A stretch of DNA of 64,000 nucleotides, taken from NCBI RefSeq assembly GCF_011090385.1, contig NZ_SEWW01000002.1, forward strand, positions 175,825 through 239,824, read 5' to 3'. Numbering within the stretch: the stretch's first letter is position 1; each line of letters begins with the position of its first letter. Both the position numbers and the translations under genes were made by a program. Under the pieces are notes generated by a model, which was not told where the DNA came from, searched no databases, and saw only the letters and a list, made by a program, of their open reading frames with translations. Below are positions 1-9,034 of this stretch, piece by piece. The stretch comes from Aquirufa beregesia (GTDB taxonomy: Bacteria; Bacteroidota; Bacteroidia; Cytophagales; Spirosomataceae).

Positions 1-725
1 CTTTGGTCAACCGGGTTTGGGCACAATTGATGGGACGCGGTATTGTAGAACCTGTCGATGTGATGGACAATGAACCATGGAGTCAGGATTTATTGGATTA
101 TTTGGCCTATGATTTTGCCAATAATGGTTCAGATATGAAGCGTTTAATGTTTCAAATTCTCACCTCTAAAACTTATCAATTACCTACGGTAGGTTTCAAA
201 GAAGTGTCCATGTTGACAGCTTCCAATTATGTTTTTAAAGGAATGACAAAACGTCGATTAACTGCCGAGCAATTTGCTGATGCGGTGAGTCAATCTTTCT
301 TCCCATTGTATTCGGATTCTGCCTTGGCGGTCAAGATGTTGCCTGCTGATATCAAAAAGGATATTCCTTTTGCTCGGGCCGCTTTGGTTAAAAATGATCC
401 GTTTTTAACGGCATTAGGCAGGCCAAACCGAGAGACAGTATCCACGAGTAGAACCTCTCAAGCCAATTTATTACAAGCATTGGAATTGACGAATGGAGTT
501 AAATTCAATTATACCTTGAATACTGGAGCTAAGATTTGGGTAGCCAAATATAGCAGTAGTGATGCCTTGGTCAACGCTTTGTATCGTCAGGCTTTGGGAA
601 GGAACCCAAGTTCTCGTGAGATGGAATTGGCCATTCGATACTTGGGTAAAAAACCGAGTATAGAAGGAGTTCAGGATTTTGTATGGGCTATCACCTTACT
701 TCCTGAATTTCAATTAATTATCTAA
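1..725 (+). CDS. PSD1-family protein, DUF1553 C-terminal part (5' end outside window)
   Basis: The reading frame is open from the left edge, so this is the 3' part of a longer gene. The visible 240 residues begin with VNRVWAQLMGRGIVEP, which fits the start of the DUF1553 (PSD1) domain; the same domain occurs in the full-length paralogue at 2194-4527 (FVNQMWQEFFGKGIV). Family members usually carry an N-terminal c-type cytochrome and a DUF1549 domain, which would lie upstream of this window. The protein is followed after 32 bases by a DUF1501 gene, the usual partner. The biochemical role of PSD1 proteins is not established; they are exported and often linked to polysaccharide or sulfoglycan use in Planctomycetes. 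Domain assignment is firm, function is not. Confidence 0.85.
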   Translation, partial: LVNRVWAQLMGRGIVEPVDVMDNEPWSQDLLDYLAYDFANNGSDMKRLMFQILTSKTYQLPTVGFKEVSMLTASNYVFKGMTKRRLTAEQFADAVSQSFFPLYSDSALAVKMLPADIKKDIPFARAALVKNDPFLTALGRPNRETVSTSRTSQANLLQALELTNGVKFNYTLNTGAKIWVAKYSSSDALVNALYRQALGRNPSSREMELAIRYLGKKPSIEGVQDFVWAITLLPEFQLII

Positions 726-746
726 GTTTTGAAACAGAATATCGTG

Positions 747-754
747 TATTTTTG
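747..754 (+). promoter_or_regulatory. candidate Bacteroidota -7 promoter box (TATTTTTG)
   Basis: TATTTTTG matches the Bacteroidota sigma-A -7 consensus TAnnTTTG. A TTG lies about 15 bases upstream (729-731), which is short for the -33 element. The box ends three bases before the ATG at 758, so a transcript from here would be leaderless or nearly so. The gene could equally be read through from the preceding gene. Pattern match only. Confidence 0.3.
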
Positions 755-757
755 TAT

Positions 758-2194
758 ATGAAGACGAATTATAACAGAAGGGAATTTTTACAGAATACGA
801 GCATGGCCACCTTGGCGGCTATGGGGATGAACTCGCCTATGGCTAGTTTGCTCGCAGGCTCTAATAATCCGATTGCCCAAAGGGCTGCTTCGGCAGATAC
901 CGTGATCCTGTTATGGATGGCAGGTGGCATGGCACATACTGAGACATTTGACCCGAAACGATATACGCCATATGAAAAAGGAATGGAAGGGAATCGAGTG
1001 CTAAGTACGTTCAAATCCGTGCCTACTAAATTGGATGGAATTCATTTTTCAGAGGGATTGGAAGGCATAGGTGGTGTGATGGATAAAGGAACATTAATAC
1101 GTTCTTATGTGGCTGCTGACTTAGGGCATATCTTGCATACTCGGCATCAATACAATTGGCATACCTGTTATGAACCTCCACAAACGGTGGCTGCACCTCA
1201 CATGGGTGCCTGGATTGCCAAAGAATTAGGCCCCAAAAATCCAGTTATTCCTGCTTTCATTGACATTGGTCAACGCTTTACTGTGGGGGAAGGAGAAGAG
1301 TTAAAAGCCTTTCACTCAGCAGGTTTTTTAGGAAATGAATTTGGCCCGTTTTTTATTCCAGATCCTAGCCAAGGTTTGGATAGTGTTCGCCCACCAGTAG
1401 GGATGAACATGAAGCGATTTGAAGGGAGAAATAAACTTTACAATGATTTAATAAGTAAAAGTCCGTTTGGGGATTTTGGTAGTGATTATCAGAAAGAATC
1501 CCTACGTCGTTCCATGGAGCAGGCTTATATTTTATTGAACTCTCCTGAGTCTAAAGCCTTTAATCTGAGTTCTGAGCCAAAAGAAAGCTATGATATTTAT
1601 AATACGGGTCGCTTTGGACTAGGGTGTCTATTGGCTCGTCGATTGACCGAACAAGGAGCACGATTTATTTCAGTGACGACCGAATATGAACCATTCTTTG
1701 GTTTTGATACCCATGAAAATGGCCATACTCGTATGGTGGGTATGAAAAAGCAAATTGATGGTCCTGTGTCTCAATTGATTAAAGATTTGGATAAAACAGG
1801 TCATTTGGATAGAACTTTAGTGATCGTGGCCTCCGAGTTTAGTCGGGATATGATGGTCGAAGGCCGACCAGATCAAACGGTCAAGGAACAAGTCAACCAG
1901 CCAGAGATTCTAAACGACATGAAGTTTTATGGAATGCACCGCCACTTTACGGATGGATGCTCCATTCTCATGTTTGGAGGAGGCATCAAGCGTGGACATG
2001 TCTATGGCAAAACGGCAGATGAAAGACCTTGCAAAACCATTGAAAATCCAGTAAAAATTGCAGGGATACATCAAACCATGTATCATGCCTTAGGTATTAA
2101 GGCAGATACACAATATGAAATAGAGAAAAGACCTTTCTATACCACACCCGATGGGAAAGGTCAGGTGGTCAAAGATGTATTGATTGAAGCCTAA
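758..2194 (+). CDS. DUF1501 family protein, Tat-exported (sulfatase/phosphatase-like superfamily)
   Basis: This 478-residue protein starts at ATG 758; a TTG two codons upstream is possible but less likely. The N-terminus has a twin-arginine motif (NRREFLQ) followed by a small, hydrophobic stretch, so export by the Tat pathway is expected. DUF1501 proteins have an alkaline-phosphatase/sulfatase-like fold; conserved segments seen here include HTRHQYNWHTCYE, FDTHENGHTRM and VIVASEFSRD. The substrate is unknown. The gene overlaps the next one by a single base (TAATG), and a second DUF1501 gene follows at 4532, giving two alternating PSD1/DUF1501 pairs. Family assignment is strong, activity is inference. 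Confidence 0.9.
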   Translation: MKTNYNRREFLQNTSMATLAAMGMNSPMASLLAGSNNPIAQRAASADTVILLWMAGGMAHTETFDPKRYTPYEKGMEGNRVLSTFKSVPTKLDGIHFSEGLEGIGGVMDKGTLIRSYVAADLGHILHTRHQYNWHTCYEPPQTVAAPHMGAWIAKELGPKNPVIPAFIDIGQRFTVGEGEELKAFHSAGFLGNEFGPFFIPDPSQGLDSVRPPVGMNMKRFEGRNKLYNDLISKSPFGDFGSDYQKESLRRSMEQAYILLNSPESKAFNLSSEPKESYDIYNTGRFGLGCLLARRLTEQGARFISVTTEYEPFFGFDTHENGHTRMVGMKKQIDGPVSQLIKDLDKTGHLDRTLVIVASEFSRDMMVEGRPDQTVKEQVNQPEILNDMKFYGMHRHFTDGCSILMFGGGIKRGHVYGKTADERPCKTIENPVKIAGIHQTMYHALGIKADTQYEIEKRPFYTTPDGKGQVVKDVLIEA

Positions 2195-4527
2195 TGAAAG
2201 GAATCCACGTTCTTTTAATCTATAGTTTGGTGCTTGGCTTGGCCATGGGCTTGGATTCTTGTTCATCGAATACTACTTCTCAAGCGAAGGAAGAACCGAT
2301 CCCCGAATTGGTCAGTTATAATTTTGATATTCGTCCCATTTTATCGGATAAATGTTCCGCATGTCATGGACCAGATGCCAACAAACGAGAGGCTGGTTTA
2401 CGATTAGATGATTCTGTGAGTGTGTTCAAAGCATTAAAAGAACATTCCAATGCCTATGCTTTAGTACCTGGGAAACCAGAGTTGTCGGAAGTGTTTTTAC
2501 GTATCAGCACGGATGATACCACCAAAATGATGCCTCCCAAAGCCTCTCATTTGAAGTTATCTGCCCGAGAAATTGACCTCATTGAAAAGTGGATTAAGCA
2601 AGGGGCTAAGTATGAAAAGCACTGGGCTTTTGTAGCGCCCAAGAAACCGGCTCTTCCTGAAATAGACCAGCAAGATTGGGTAAAAAATGAGATCGATTAT
2701 TTTGTGCTTCATAAAATGGAGCAGAAAGATTTAAGTCCAAACGAGGAGGCTGATAAAGAAAGATTATTGAAACGCGTGGCTTTAGACTTGAACGGCTTAC
2801 CCCCAAGCTTGAGTCAAATGGATCGTTTTTTGGCAGACAAATCGCCCAAGGCCTACGAAAAAATGGTGGATGAGCTATTGAGGAATCCTAGTTATGGCGA
2901 GAAAATGGCCGTTTACTGGTTGGATTTGGCTCGTTATGCTGACTCACATGGTTATCAAGATGATGGTTACAGGACACAATGGCCTTGGCGTGATTGGGTC
3001 ATACATGCTCTCAACAAAAACATGCCCTATAGTCAGTTCGTCACCTGGCAGCTAGCGGGAGATTTAGTGCCTACATCCACCCCAGCCCAAGCTAAAGAAC
3101 AATTATTGGCCACGGGGTTTAACCGTAATCATAAAATTACGGAAGAAGGTGGGGTGATTCAGGAAGAATACCGGGTCAGTTATGTGGCTGATCGAAGTGA
3201 TTTATTTGGCAAAGCATTTTTAGGGGTCACCATGGAATGTGCCCGTTGTCATGACCATAAATATGATCCCATTACCCAAAAAGATTATTACCAAACCTTC
3301 GCCTTTTTCAATAATGTAAAAGAGGTGGGAATAGAATCTGTGATTGGAGGCCCAGAAACATATGCCAAAAAGCCCTTGATGGAAATCAGCAATGAAGATG
3401 TTAAGGGAATCTTGAAGTTTATCAATAAACAAGATACATCGCGCTTGATTGTTTCTGTCATGAGTGATTTAGATACGGCACGTGTTAGTACGATCTTGAA
3501 ACGAGGAAATTATGATGCACCCGGTGATGTGGTACAGCCAGCCATGCCCAGTGTCATTTTACCTTTTGCCAAAAACCTTCCCAAGAATAGATTAGGGCTT
3601 ACCAAATGGCTTTTTGATCAAAAAAATCCCCTGACTTCCCGCGTATTTGTCAATCAGATGTGGCAAGAGTTTTTCGGAAAAGGGATTGTGAAAACAGCGG
3701 GGGACTTTGGTATGCAGGGGGAATTACCCACGAACCCCGCTTTACTGGATTGGCTAGCGGTCGACTTCATGGAGCACGGTTGGAATATCAAACGTTTGGT
3801 GAAACAAATGGTGATGTCGGCTACCTACCGCCAATCGGCCAAAATGAGTCCGGAGAAATTAGCTAAAGACCCTGAAAACACCTATTTATCTCGTTCTTCC
3901 CGCTCCCGAATCAATGCTGAATTTGTTCGAGATGTGGTCTTGTCGAGCAGTGGATTATTAGTGCCTATGATTGGCGGCCCCAGCGTGAAACCTTATCAAC
4001 CTCCTGGATTATGGGAAGGGGCAACTTCAGGCCGTGGACTATTGTCGATGTATGTACAAGATCATGGAGCGAGTTTGTACCGGCGAGGAATGTATACTTT
4101 AATCAAAAGAACGGTTCCTCCTCCCACTATGAGCATTTTTGATGCGAGTAACCGCGATGTATGTGAGGTTAGAAGACTGAAAACGAATACACCTTTGCAG
4201 GCTTTGGTGATGATGAATGACCCTACAGTTCTGGAAGCTTCACGGGTATTGGCGGCTAAATTATTGCAAGAAAATAATCAGGTTTCGGATAAAATTAATA
4301 AAGCCTTTCGGATGATTGTTTGCAGGAAACCTACGGAGAAAGAGATGAGTATTTTGACTACGTACTATAGTAAAGAGTTGAAGAAAATCAATTTGAAACA
4401 AGCTAATAAATTGTTGGCTGTAGGGGAGTATCCTATTCCGAATCAGGTAGATAAACAGCTCTTAGCCGCATTAATGCGGGTGGTCAATACCATTTATAAT
4501 TTAGAGGAAACCATTACTAGAACCTAA
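2194..4527 (+). CDS. PSD1-family lipoprotein: c-type cytochrome + DUF1549 + DUF1553
   Basis: This 777-residue protein begins with a lipoprotein signal peptide whose lipobox is LDSC (Cys23), so it is probably membrane anchored outside the cytoplasm. A planctomycete-type cytochrome domain follows, with haem-binding motif CSACH at 54-58. A DUF1549 domain spans roughly 155-380 and contains a second CxxCH (CARCH, 349-353) in the conserved context CARCHDHKYDP. The C-terminal DUF1553 domain covers about 460-740. The start codon overlaps the stop of the DUF1501 gene before it, and another DUF1501 gene begins five bases after it, so co-expression is likely. The pairing suggests an extracytoplasmic redox/hydrolase complex; the substrate cannot be read from sequence. 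Confidence 0.9.
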   Translation: MKGIHVLLIYSLVLGLAMGLDSCSSNTTSQAKEEPIPELVSYNFDIRPILSDKCSACHGPDANKREAGLRLDDSVSVFKALKEHSNAYALVPGKPELSEVFLRISTDDTTKMMPPKASHLKLSAREIDLIEKWIKQGAKYEKHWAFVAPKKPALPEIDQQDWVKNEIDYFVLHKMEQKDLSPNEEADKERLLKRVALDLNGLPPSLSQMDRFLADKSPKAYEKMVDELLRNPSYGEKMAVYWLDLARYADSHGYQDDGYRTQWPWRDWVIHALNKNMPYSQFVTWQLAGDLVPTSTPAQAKEQLLATGFNRNHKITEEGGVIQEEYRVSYVADRSDLFGKAFLGVTMECARCHDHKYDPITQKDYYQTFAFFNNVKEVGIESVIGGPETYAKKPLMEISNEDVKGILKFINKQDTSRLIVSVMSDLDTARVSTILKRGNYDAPGDVVQPAMPSVILPFAKNLPKNRLGLTKWLFDQKNPLTSRVFVNQMWQEFFGKGIVKTAGDFGMQGELPTNPALLDWLAVDFMEHGWNIKRLVKQMVMSATYRQSAKMSPEKLAKDPENTYLSRSSRSRINAEFVRDVVLSSSGLLVPMIGGPSVKPYQPPGLWEGATSGRGLLSMYVQDHGASLYRRGMYTLIKRTVPPPTMSIFDASNRDVCEVRRLKTNTPLQALVMMNDPTVLEASRVLAAKLLQENNQVSDKINKAFRMIVCRKPTEKEMSILTTYYSKELKKINLKQANKLLAVGEYPIPNQVDKQLLAALMRVVNTIYNLEETITRT

Positions 4528-4531
4528 GCTG

Positions 4532-5989
4532 ATGTTAGAAAAAGAAATACTAGAGCACGGGCTAAGTTTTAATCGGAGAAGATTTTTGTCGACGATGAGT
4601 TTAGGGCTAGGTAGTGTGGCCTTAGGATCTTTATTAGTTCCTAGTTTATTGAATGGTGGGGACCAAGATGGGGCTGATTTTACTCCTGGGATTCCTCATT
4701 TTGCACCCAAGGCGAAACGCGTTATATACCTATTTCAAAATGGTGCGCCATCTCAACTAGAGACTTTTGATTATAAGCCCAAACTCTGTGACATGATGGG
4801 CTTGGATCTTCCTGCCTCTGTTCGTGGTACGCAGCGTTTAACGGGAATGACAGCCAATCAGGCTACCTTTCCGCTGGCACCTTCCTTTACCAATTTTAAG
4901 CAATATGGCCAATCAGGGGCTTGGATTAGTGATATCATGCCTTATACCTCTAAGATTGTGGATGATATTTGCATCATTCGATCCATGTATACGGAGGCCA
5001 TAAACCATGATCCTGCTTTAACATTTTTCCAGACGGGTTCCCAACAAGGGAATCGTCCTAGCATGGGTTCGTGGTTGAGCTATGGTTTAGGAAATGAGAA
5101 TAAAAACTTACCTGATTTTACCGTTTTGCTTTCTCGTGGAATAGGAAATGGCCAGGGGGTGTATTCTAAATTATGGTCAAATGGCTTTTTAGATTCCATT
5201 CATCAAGGTGTTCAGTTTAGTAAAGGAGAGGATCCTGTTCTATACTTGAGAGATCCTGAGGGCATGGACCGCAAGGAAAGAAGAGAGATGCTAGATCATT
5301 TAGCTGAGCTGAATGATTTATCCTATCAGGAGTTCGGAGATCCTGAAATTTCAGCGAAGGTGAAGCAGTATGAAATGGCCTATCGCATGCAAACTGCTGT
5401 GCCAGAGGTGATGGATTTATCGAAAGAATCGGATGATATTATCAAATTGTACGGACCTGATTGTTTAGTACCAGGGACTTTTGCTGCCAACTGTCTATTG
5501 GCCAGAAAACTTTCTGAAAATGGCGTTCGATTTGTACAATTGTACCATCAGGGGTGGGATCAACATGGAAATCTACCTTTTGAGATTCAGAGTCAAGCAA
5601 AAGACACGGATCAAGCTTCGGCAGCTTTGATTACAGACTTAAAACAACGTGGATTATTGGATGAAACCTTAGTGATTTGGGGAGGGGAGTTTGGTCGTAC
5701 TTGTTACAGTCAGGGGAAATTGACCATCGATAATTATGGTCGAGATCACCATCCACGCTGCTTTAGTATTTGGATGGCAGGAGGAGGAATCAAGCCTGGT
5801 ATGGTATATGGAGAAACGGATGAATTAGGATACAATGTTCAGAAAAATCCAGTTCATGTGCATGATTTCCAAGCTACAGTTTTAAATCAGTTGGGTCTTG
5901 ATCACGAAAAATTAGTGTATAAACATATGGGTAGAAGGTTCCGGTTGACTGACGTATCGGGGAAAGTGGTTCGAGATATCATTAGCTAA
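4532..5989 (+). CDS. DUF1501 family protein, Tat-exported
   Basis: This 485-residue protein carries a twin-arginine signal (NRRRFLSTMSLG) with a hydrophobic stretch to about residue 42. The body shows DUF1501 landmarks: FQNGAPSQLETFD near the N-terminus, IIRSMYTEAINHDPA, YHQGWDQHG and VIWGGEFGRT. It is a diverged paralogue of the protein at 758-2194. It lies in the same transcription unit, five bases after the PSD1 lipoprotein gene and 12 bases before a membrane cytochrome gene. Its role is presumably to act with the PSD1 partner in the periplasm; the reaction is unknown. Confidence 0.9.
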   Translation: MLEKEILEHGLSFNRRRFLSTMSLGLGSVALGSLLVPSLLNGGDQDGADFTPGIPHFAPKAKRVIYLFQNGAPSQLETFDYKPKLCDMMGLDLPASVRGTQRLTGMTANQATFPLAPSFTNFKQYGQSGAWISDIMPYTSKIVDDICIIRSMYTEAINHDPALTFFQTGSQQGNRPSMGSWLSYGLGNENKNLPDFTVLLSRGIGNGQGVYSKLWSNGFLDSIHQGVQFSKGEDPVLYLRDPEGMDRKERREMLDHLAELNDLSYQEFGDPEISAKVKQYEMAYRMQTAVPEVMDLSKESDDIIKLYGPDCLVPGTFAANCLLARKLSENGVRFVQLYHQGWDQHGNLPFEIQSQAKDTDQASAALITDLKQRGLLDETLVIWGGEFGRTCYSQGKLTIDNYGRDHHPRCFSIWMAGGGIKPGMVYGETDELGYNVQKNPVHVHDFQATVLNQLGLDHEKLVYKHMGRRFRLTDVSGKVVRDIIS

Positions 5990-6001
5990 GCAGTTTAATT
6001 T

Positions 6002-8173
6002 ATGAATAGTAAGCTTACGGGTATTTTAGAACAGATTTTATTAGCCTCTTTTTTCTTTGTGGGCTTTTTGTTGGTATTTGAAGGAGATTTGCAGATTCCT
6101 TTGGTTTTGCAGCCCCTCGGCCGACTGCATACGCTTTTATTACACTTTCCCATCGTCTTGCTTTTGTTGGCCATGTTCATGGAATTTTTCCGTTTTCATG
6201 GTTCCTTCCAAAAGAACAACACCTATTTACAATTTACCCAATGGCTCATATTGGCAGGAGCATTGAGTTCTGCGTTAACGGTGATTATGGGTATTTTTTT
6301 AGCCAAAGAACCGGGCTATGGAGGGGGAGATTTATTTTGGCACCGTTGGTTGGGTGTGGCTACTTACCTCTTAGCTTCCCTGATGTATTGGATTCGAAGC
6401 AAAGACTGGTACCAATCATCTCTATCCAAAATCACCTCAATTTCCATGTCGCTTTTGTTGATCCTGGTGGGTCACTTTGGTGGAAATTTAACCCATGGAG
6501 GAAATTTTGTGTTGGAACCATTGCTTAAAAATAAAGCAGTGCCCTTAGAAGAGGCCCTTGTTTTTCAGGATTTGATACAACCCATCTTAGAAAAAAAATG
6601 CGTGACCTGCCATAATCCAGATAAAATTAAAGGCGAACTATTATTGACAGATGCTAAGTCCATTGCTAAGGGAGGTAAAACGGGACCTTTGTATGTGGCA
6701 GGAAAATCCGAATTAAGTTTGTTAATTCAGCGTGCGCATTTGTCCATTGATGACAAAAAACACATGCCCCCGATTGGGAAGCCTCAATTGAGTGATGATG
6801 AGTTGCAATTACTAACTTGGTGGGTGAAGGAGAAAGCTTCTTTCACTAAGAAGGTGGTGGATTTAGCCTCCAATGATTCCTTGCGGATCTTATCTACCAA
6901 ACTGCTGGCTTCCGCATCGGGTCCACAGGTGGAGGCCTATGACTTCCAAGAAGCAGATGAAAAAACAGTACAGAAGCTATCGAATGAGTATAGGACCATC
7001 ATGCTTTTTGCCAAAGACTCACCAGCTTTATCGGTTAACTTCTTTAATAAGGCCCAATACAAAGCCCCTAAGCTGGAGGAATTAAAGGAGATTAAGGGAC
7101 AAATAGTCTCTTTAAGTTTGGCTAAAATGCCGGTTCAAAATGCCGATTTGGCATTTGTGAAAGTCTTCGAACACCTGCATACCTTGAATTTGAATTTTAC
7201 TGACGTGACGGAAGTGGGTCTGAAGGAATTGGCTGGGATGAAAGAATTGATGGTCTTGTCCCTTTCTGGAACTAAACTGAAAGCAGCAGGATTAGCTTCT
7301 GCCATGAAAGCAATACCGAACCTAAAAAAGGTCTACGTTTGGGATGCAGGATTAAGTAGAGAAGACATTCAGGTACTTCAAAAGCAATTACGGGGGATTC
7401 AAGTTGTAGGTGGTTTTCAGGATGACGGTAGCAATCCTTTAAAACTGAATCCGCCACAAGTGAAAAACCCATCGACTATTTTTGATGAGTATATTGTAGC
7501 TCAATTGGGACACCCCATTAAAGGAGTAGAAATAAGATATACCTTAGACGGGAGTGTTCCAGACAGTGCTAAATCGGCCATCTTTGCGGGAAATTTACGC
7601 TTGAATCAAAATACCTCCATTCGAACCAGAGCTTTTAAATCAGGCTGGATAGGTAGTGAGGAGGCAAGCTTTGATTTTTATCGGGGACATTTTAGGCCAG
7701 ATAGTGCGGTATTACTAACACCCCTCAATCGGGTACACCAAGCCGCCGGAGCCAAAACATTTTTTGATGGTAGGTTAGGATCCTTTAACGCCAATAGCCC
7801 TGCTTGGGCCAATAACTGGGCAGGTGTTAGAAACAATGATTTGGTCTTAGTGACCATGTTTAAGCAAGCCATTTTGTTGTCATCTGTGGAGCTAAGAATC
7901 ATGGTGGAAACTCAAACAGGTATTTTCCCTCCCGAATTAGTGGAAGTTTGGGGAGCTACAGTAGAAAACCAATGGAAACTCCTATCTAAGTTTAAGCCAG
8001 CCATTCCCAAGGAAAATTTCCCACATACGCTTCCATTGATTGGGGCAAAATTTAAAGCCTCTACCGTTAAATACATTAAAATCGTGGCTAAGCCGCTAGA
8101 GAAGATTCCAGGATGGCACCCAGCTAAAGATAAGCGTGCCTTATTTTTGGTCGACGAGATGTTTTTTAATTAG
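6002..8173 (+). CDS. Membrane-anchored c-type cytochrome with DUF2231-like, LRR-like and chitobiase-C-like regions
   Basis: This 723-residue protein is a mosaic. About five membrane helices occupy residues 10-165, with conserved histidines (RLHTLLLHFPIV, FWHRWLG) as in DUF2231-type membrane proteins. A planctomycete-type cytochrome domain follows, with haem motif CVTCH at 200-204 and the usual HMPP segment near 258. Residues about 365-440 contain leucine-rich-repeat-like units. Residues about 490-560 resemble the chitobiase/hexosaminidase C-terminal domain (IRYTLDGSVPD). The last 150 residues look like a beta-rich, discoidin-like module. It ends the PSD1/DUF1501 operon and may link that system to the membrane electron chain. 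The domain reading beyond the cytochrome is by eye. Confidence 0.8.
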   Translation: MNSKLTGILEQILLASFFFVGFLLVFEGDLQIPLVLQPLGRLHTLLLHFPIVLLLLAMFMEFFRFHGSFQKNNTYLQFTQWLILAGALSSALTVIMGIFLAKEPGYGGGDLFWHRWLGVATYLLASLMYWIRSKDWYQSSLSKITSISMSLLLILVGHFGGNLTHGGNFVLEPLLKNKAVPLEEALVFQDLIQPILEKKCVTCHNPDKIKGELLLTDAKSIAKGGKTGPLYVAGKSELSLLIQRAHLSIDDKKHMPPIGKPQLSDDELQLLTWWVKEKASFTKKVVDLASNDSLRILSTKLLASASGPQVEAYDFQEADEKTVQKLSNEYRTIMLFAKDSPALSVNFFNKAQYKAPKLEELKEIKGQIVSLSLAKMPVQNADLAFVKVFEHLHTLNLNFTDVTEVGLKELAGMKELMVLSLSGTKLKAAGLASAMKAIPNLKKVYVWDAGLSREDIQVLQKQLRGIQVVGGFQDDGSNPLKLNPPQVKNPSTIFDEYIVAQLGHPIKGVEIRYTLDGSVPDSAKSAIFAGNLRLNQNTSIRTRAFKSGWIGSEEASFDFYRGHFRPDSAVLLTPLNRVHQAAGAKTFFDGRLGSFNANSPAWANNWAGVRNNDLVLVTMFKQAILLSSVELRIMVETQTGIFPPELVEVWGATVENQWKLLSKFKPAIPKENFPHTLPLIGAKFKASTVKYIKIVAKPLEKIPGWHPAKDKRALFLVDEMFFN

Positions 8174-8263
8174 TAGCTACTATTTCATCCTGAGGAATTA
8201 GGGATTTTGTCGCTTTATGCTTGATTCTGAGTTGAATATAGTTTGTGGTTAAATTTCCCCTTT

Positions 8264-8271
8264 TATCTTTG
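8264..8271 (+). promoter_or_regulatory. candidate Bacteroidota -7 promoter box (TATCTTTG)
   Basis: TATCTTTG fits TAnnTTTG exactly, and a TTG at 8243-8245 lies 18 bases upstream, which suits the -33 element. The ATG of the secreted protein gene begins at 8277, only five bases after the box, so the message would have almost no leader. The 103-base gap before the gene holds nothing else recognisable. Confidence 0.5.
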
Positions 8272-8276
8272 TCGCC

Positions 8277-8930
8277 ATGAAAAATGGCTTTTTAATTTTG
8301 GTATGTACCCTATTACTTAGTGTTACATCTTTTGCTCAGCAGTCAAGCCCTCCACCTGCACCTATTCCTGTAGAAGTGATGTTTGGAAATAATCGAATGA
8401 ACTTCCAATTAATTCTTAATAAACCCATTGATGCCAAAGGGAAATTCTCTTTTTTTAATGTGACCAATGGGGCGGTAGATTACCATAATAAAAACGAAGA
8501 AACAGAAATTGTGGTAGTGAATTCCATTAATTACGACTTGGGGAATAATTTCAAAGCTAGTGCGGGAGCACAGTGGCATTTTAAACTTGGGTTAGTGCCC
8601 TTATTGGGAGTCCAGTATTTTAAAGCAAACCCTACCTGGTTGCTTTTGGTATCTCCTAATATCTGTTTTTTACCAACAACCAATATGGAAGTAGTGAGTT
8701 TGGTGGAATTTAAACCTTCCTTGAGCCCTAAAACAAGGCTTTACACCAGAGCACAAGTATTGTATAATCAAGTAGTGGATGGAGGAATTCATGCCCGAAG
8801 TGGATATACTTTCCGTGCAGGGATAAGCCGCCAGAAGTTTACGTATGGTATTGGTATGAACTTCGACTATTATGGACCGTTCAAAGCTGAAAAGTTGAAT
8901 ACTGGAGCCTTTGTTCGACTAAGCTTATAG
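8277..8930 (+). CDS. secreted hypothetical protein, probable outer-membrane beta-barrel
   Basis: This 217-residue protein has a clear signal peptide (hydrophobic residues 5-18, cleavage probably after SFA, residues 18-20). The mature part has alternating short hydrophobic and polar strands with aromatic girdles (for example QWHFKLGLVPLLGVQYF) and ends with a short strand GAFVRLSL. That pattern suits a small outer-membrane barrel or a porin-like protein, but no family is recognised. It has its own likely promoter and sits between the cytochrome operon and a phosphoesterase gene. It could also be a periplasmic beta-sandwich. Confidence 0.7.
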   Translation: MKNGFLILVCTLLLSVTSFAQQSSPPPAPIPVEVMFGNNRMNFQLILNKPIDAKGKFSFFNVTNGAVDYHNKNEETEIVVVNSINYDLGNNFKASAGAQWHFKLGLVPLLGVQYFKANPTWLLLVSPNICFLPTTNMEVVSLVEFKPSLSPKTRLYTRAQVLYNQVVDGGIHARSGYTFRAGISRQKFTYGIGMNFDYYGPFKAEKLNTGAFVRLSL

Positions 8931-9034
8931 CTTGATTTTGAGGAGTATAAGTGTATTTAACAAACAGTTTATGTACGCTAATTGGTATTGCTAAGGACTT
9001 CCCTTAACTTGCTAGTCTAAACCTCCTTTGAACC

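Noticed and set aside
8171-8182. TAGTAGCTACTA palindrome after the membrane cytochrome gene as a terminator
   Set aside because: It is a self-complementary 12-mer without a loop and no T-tract follows.
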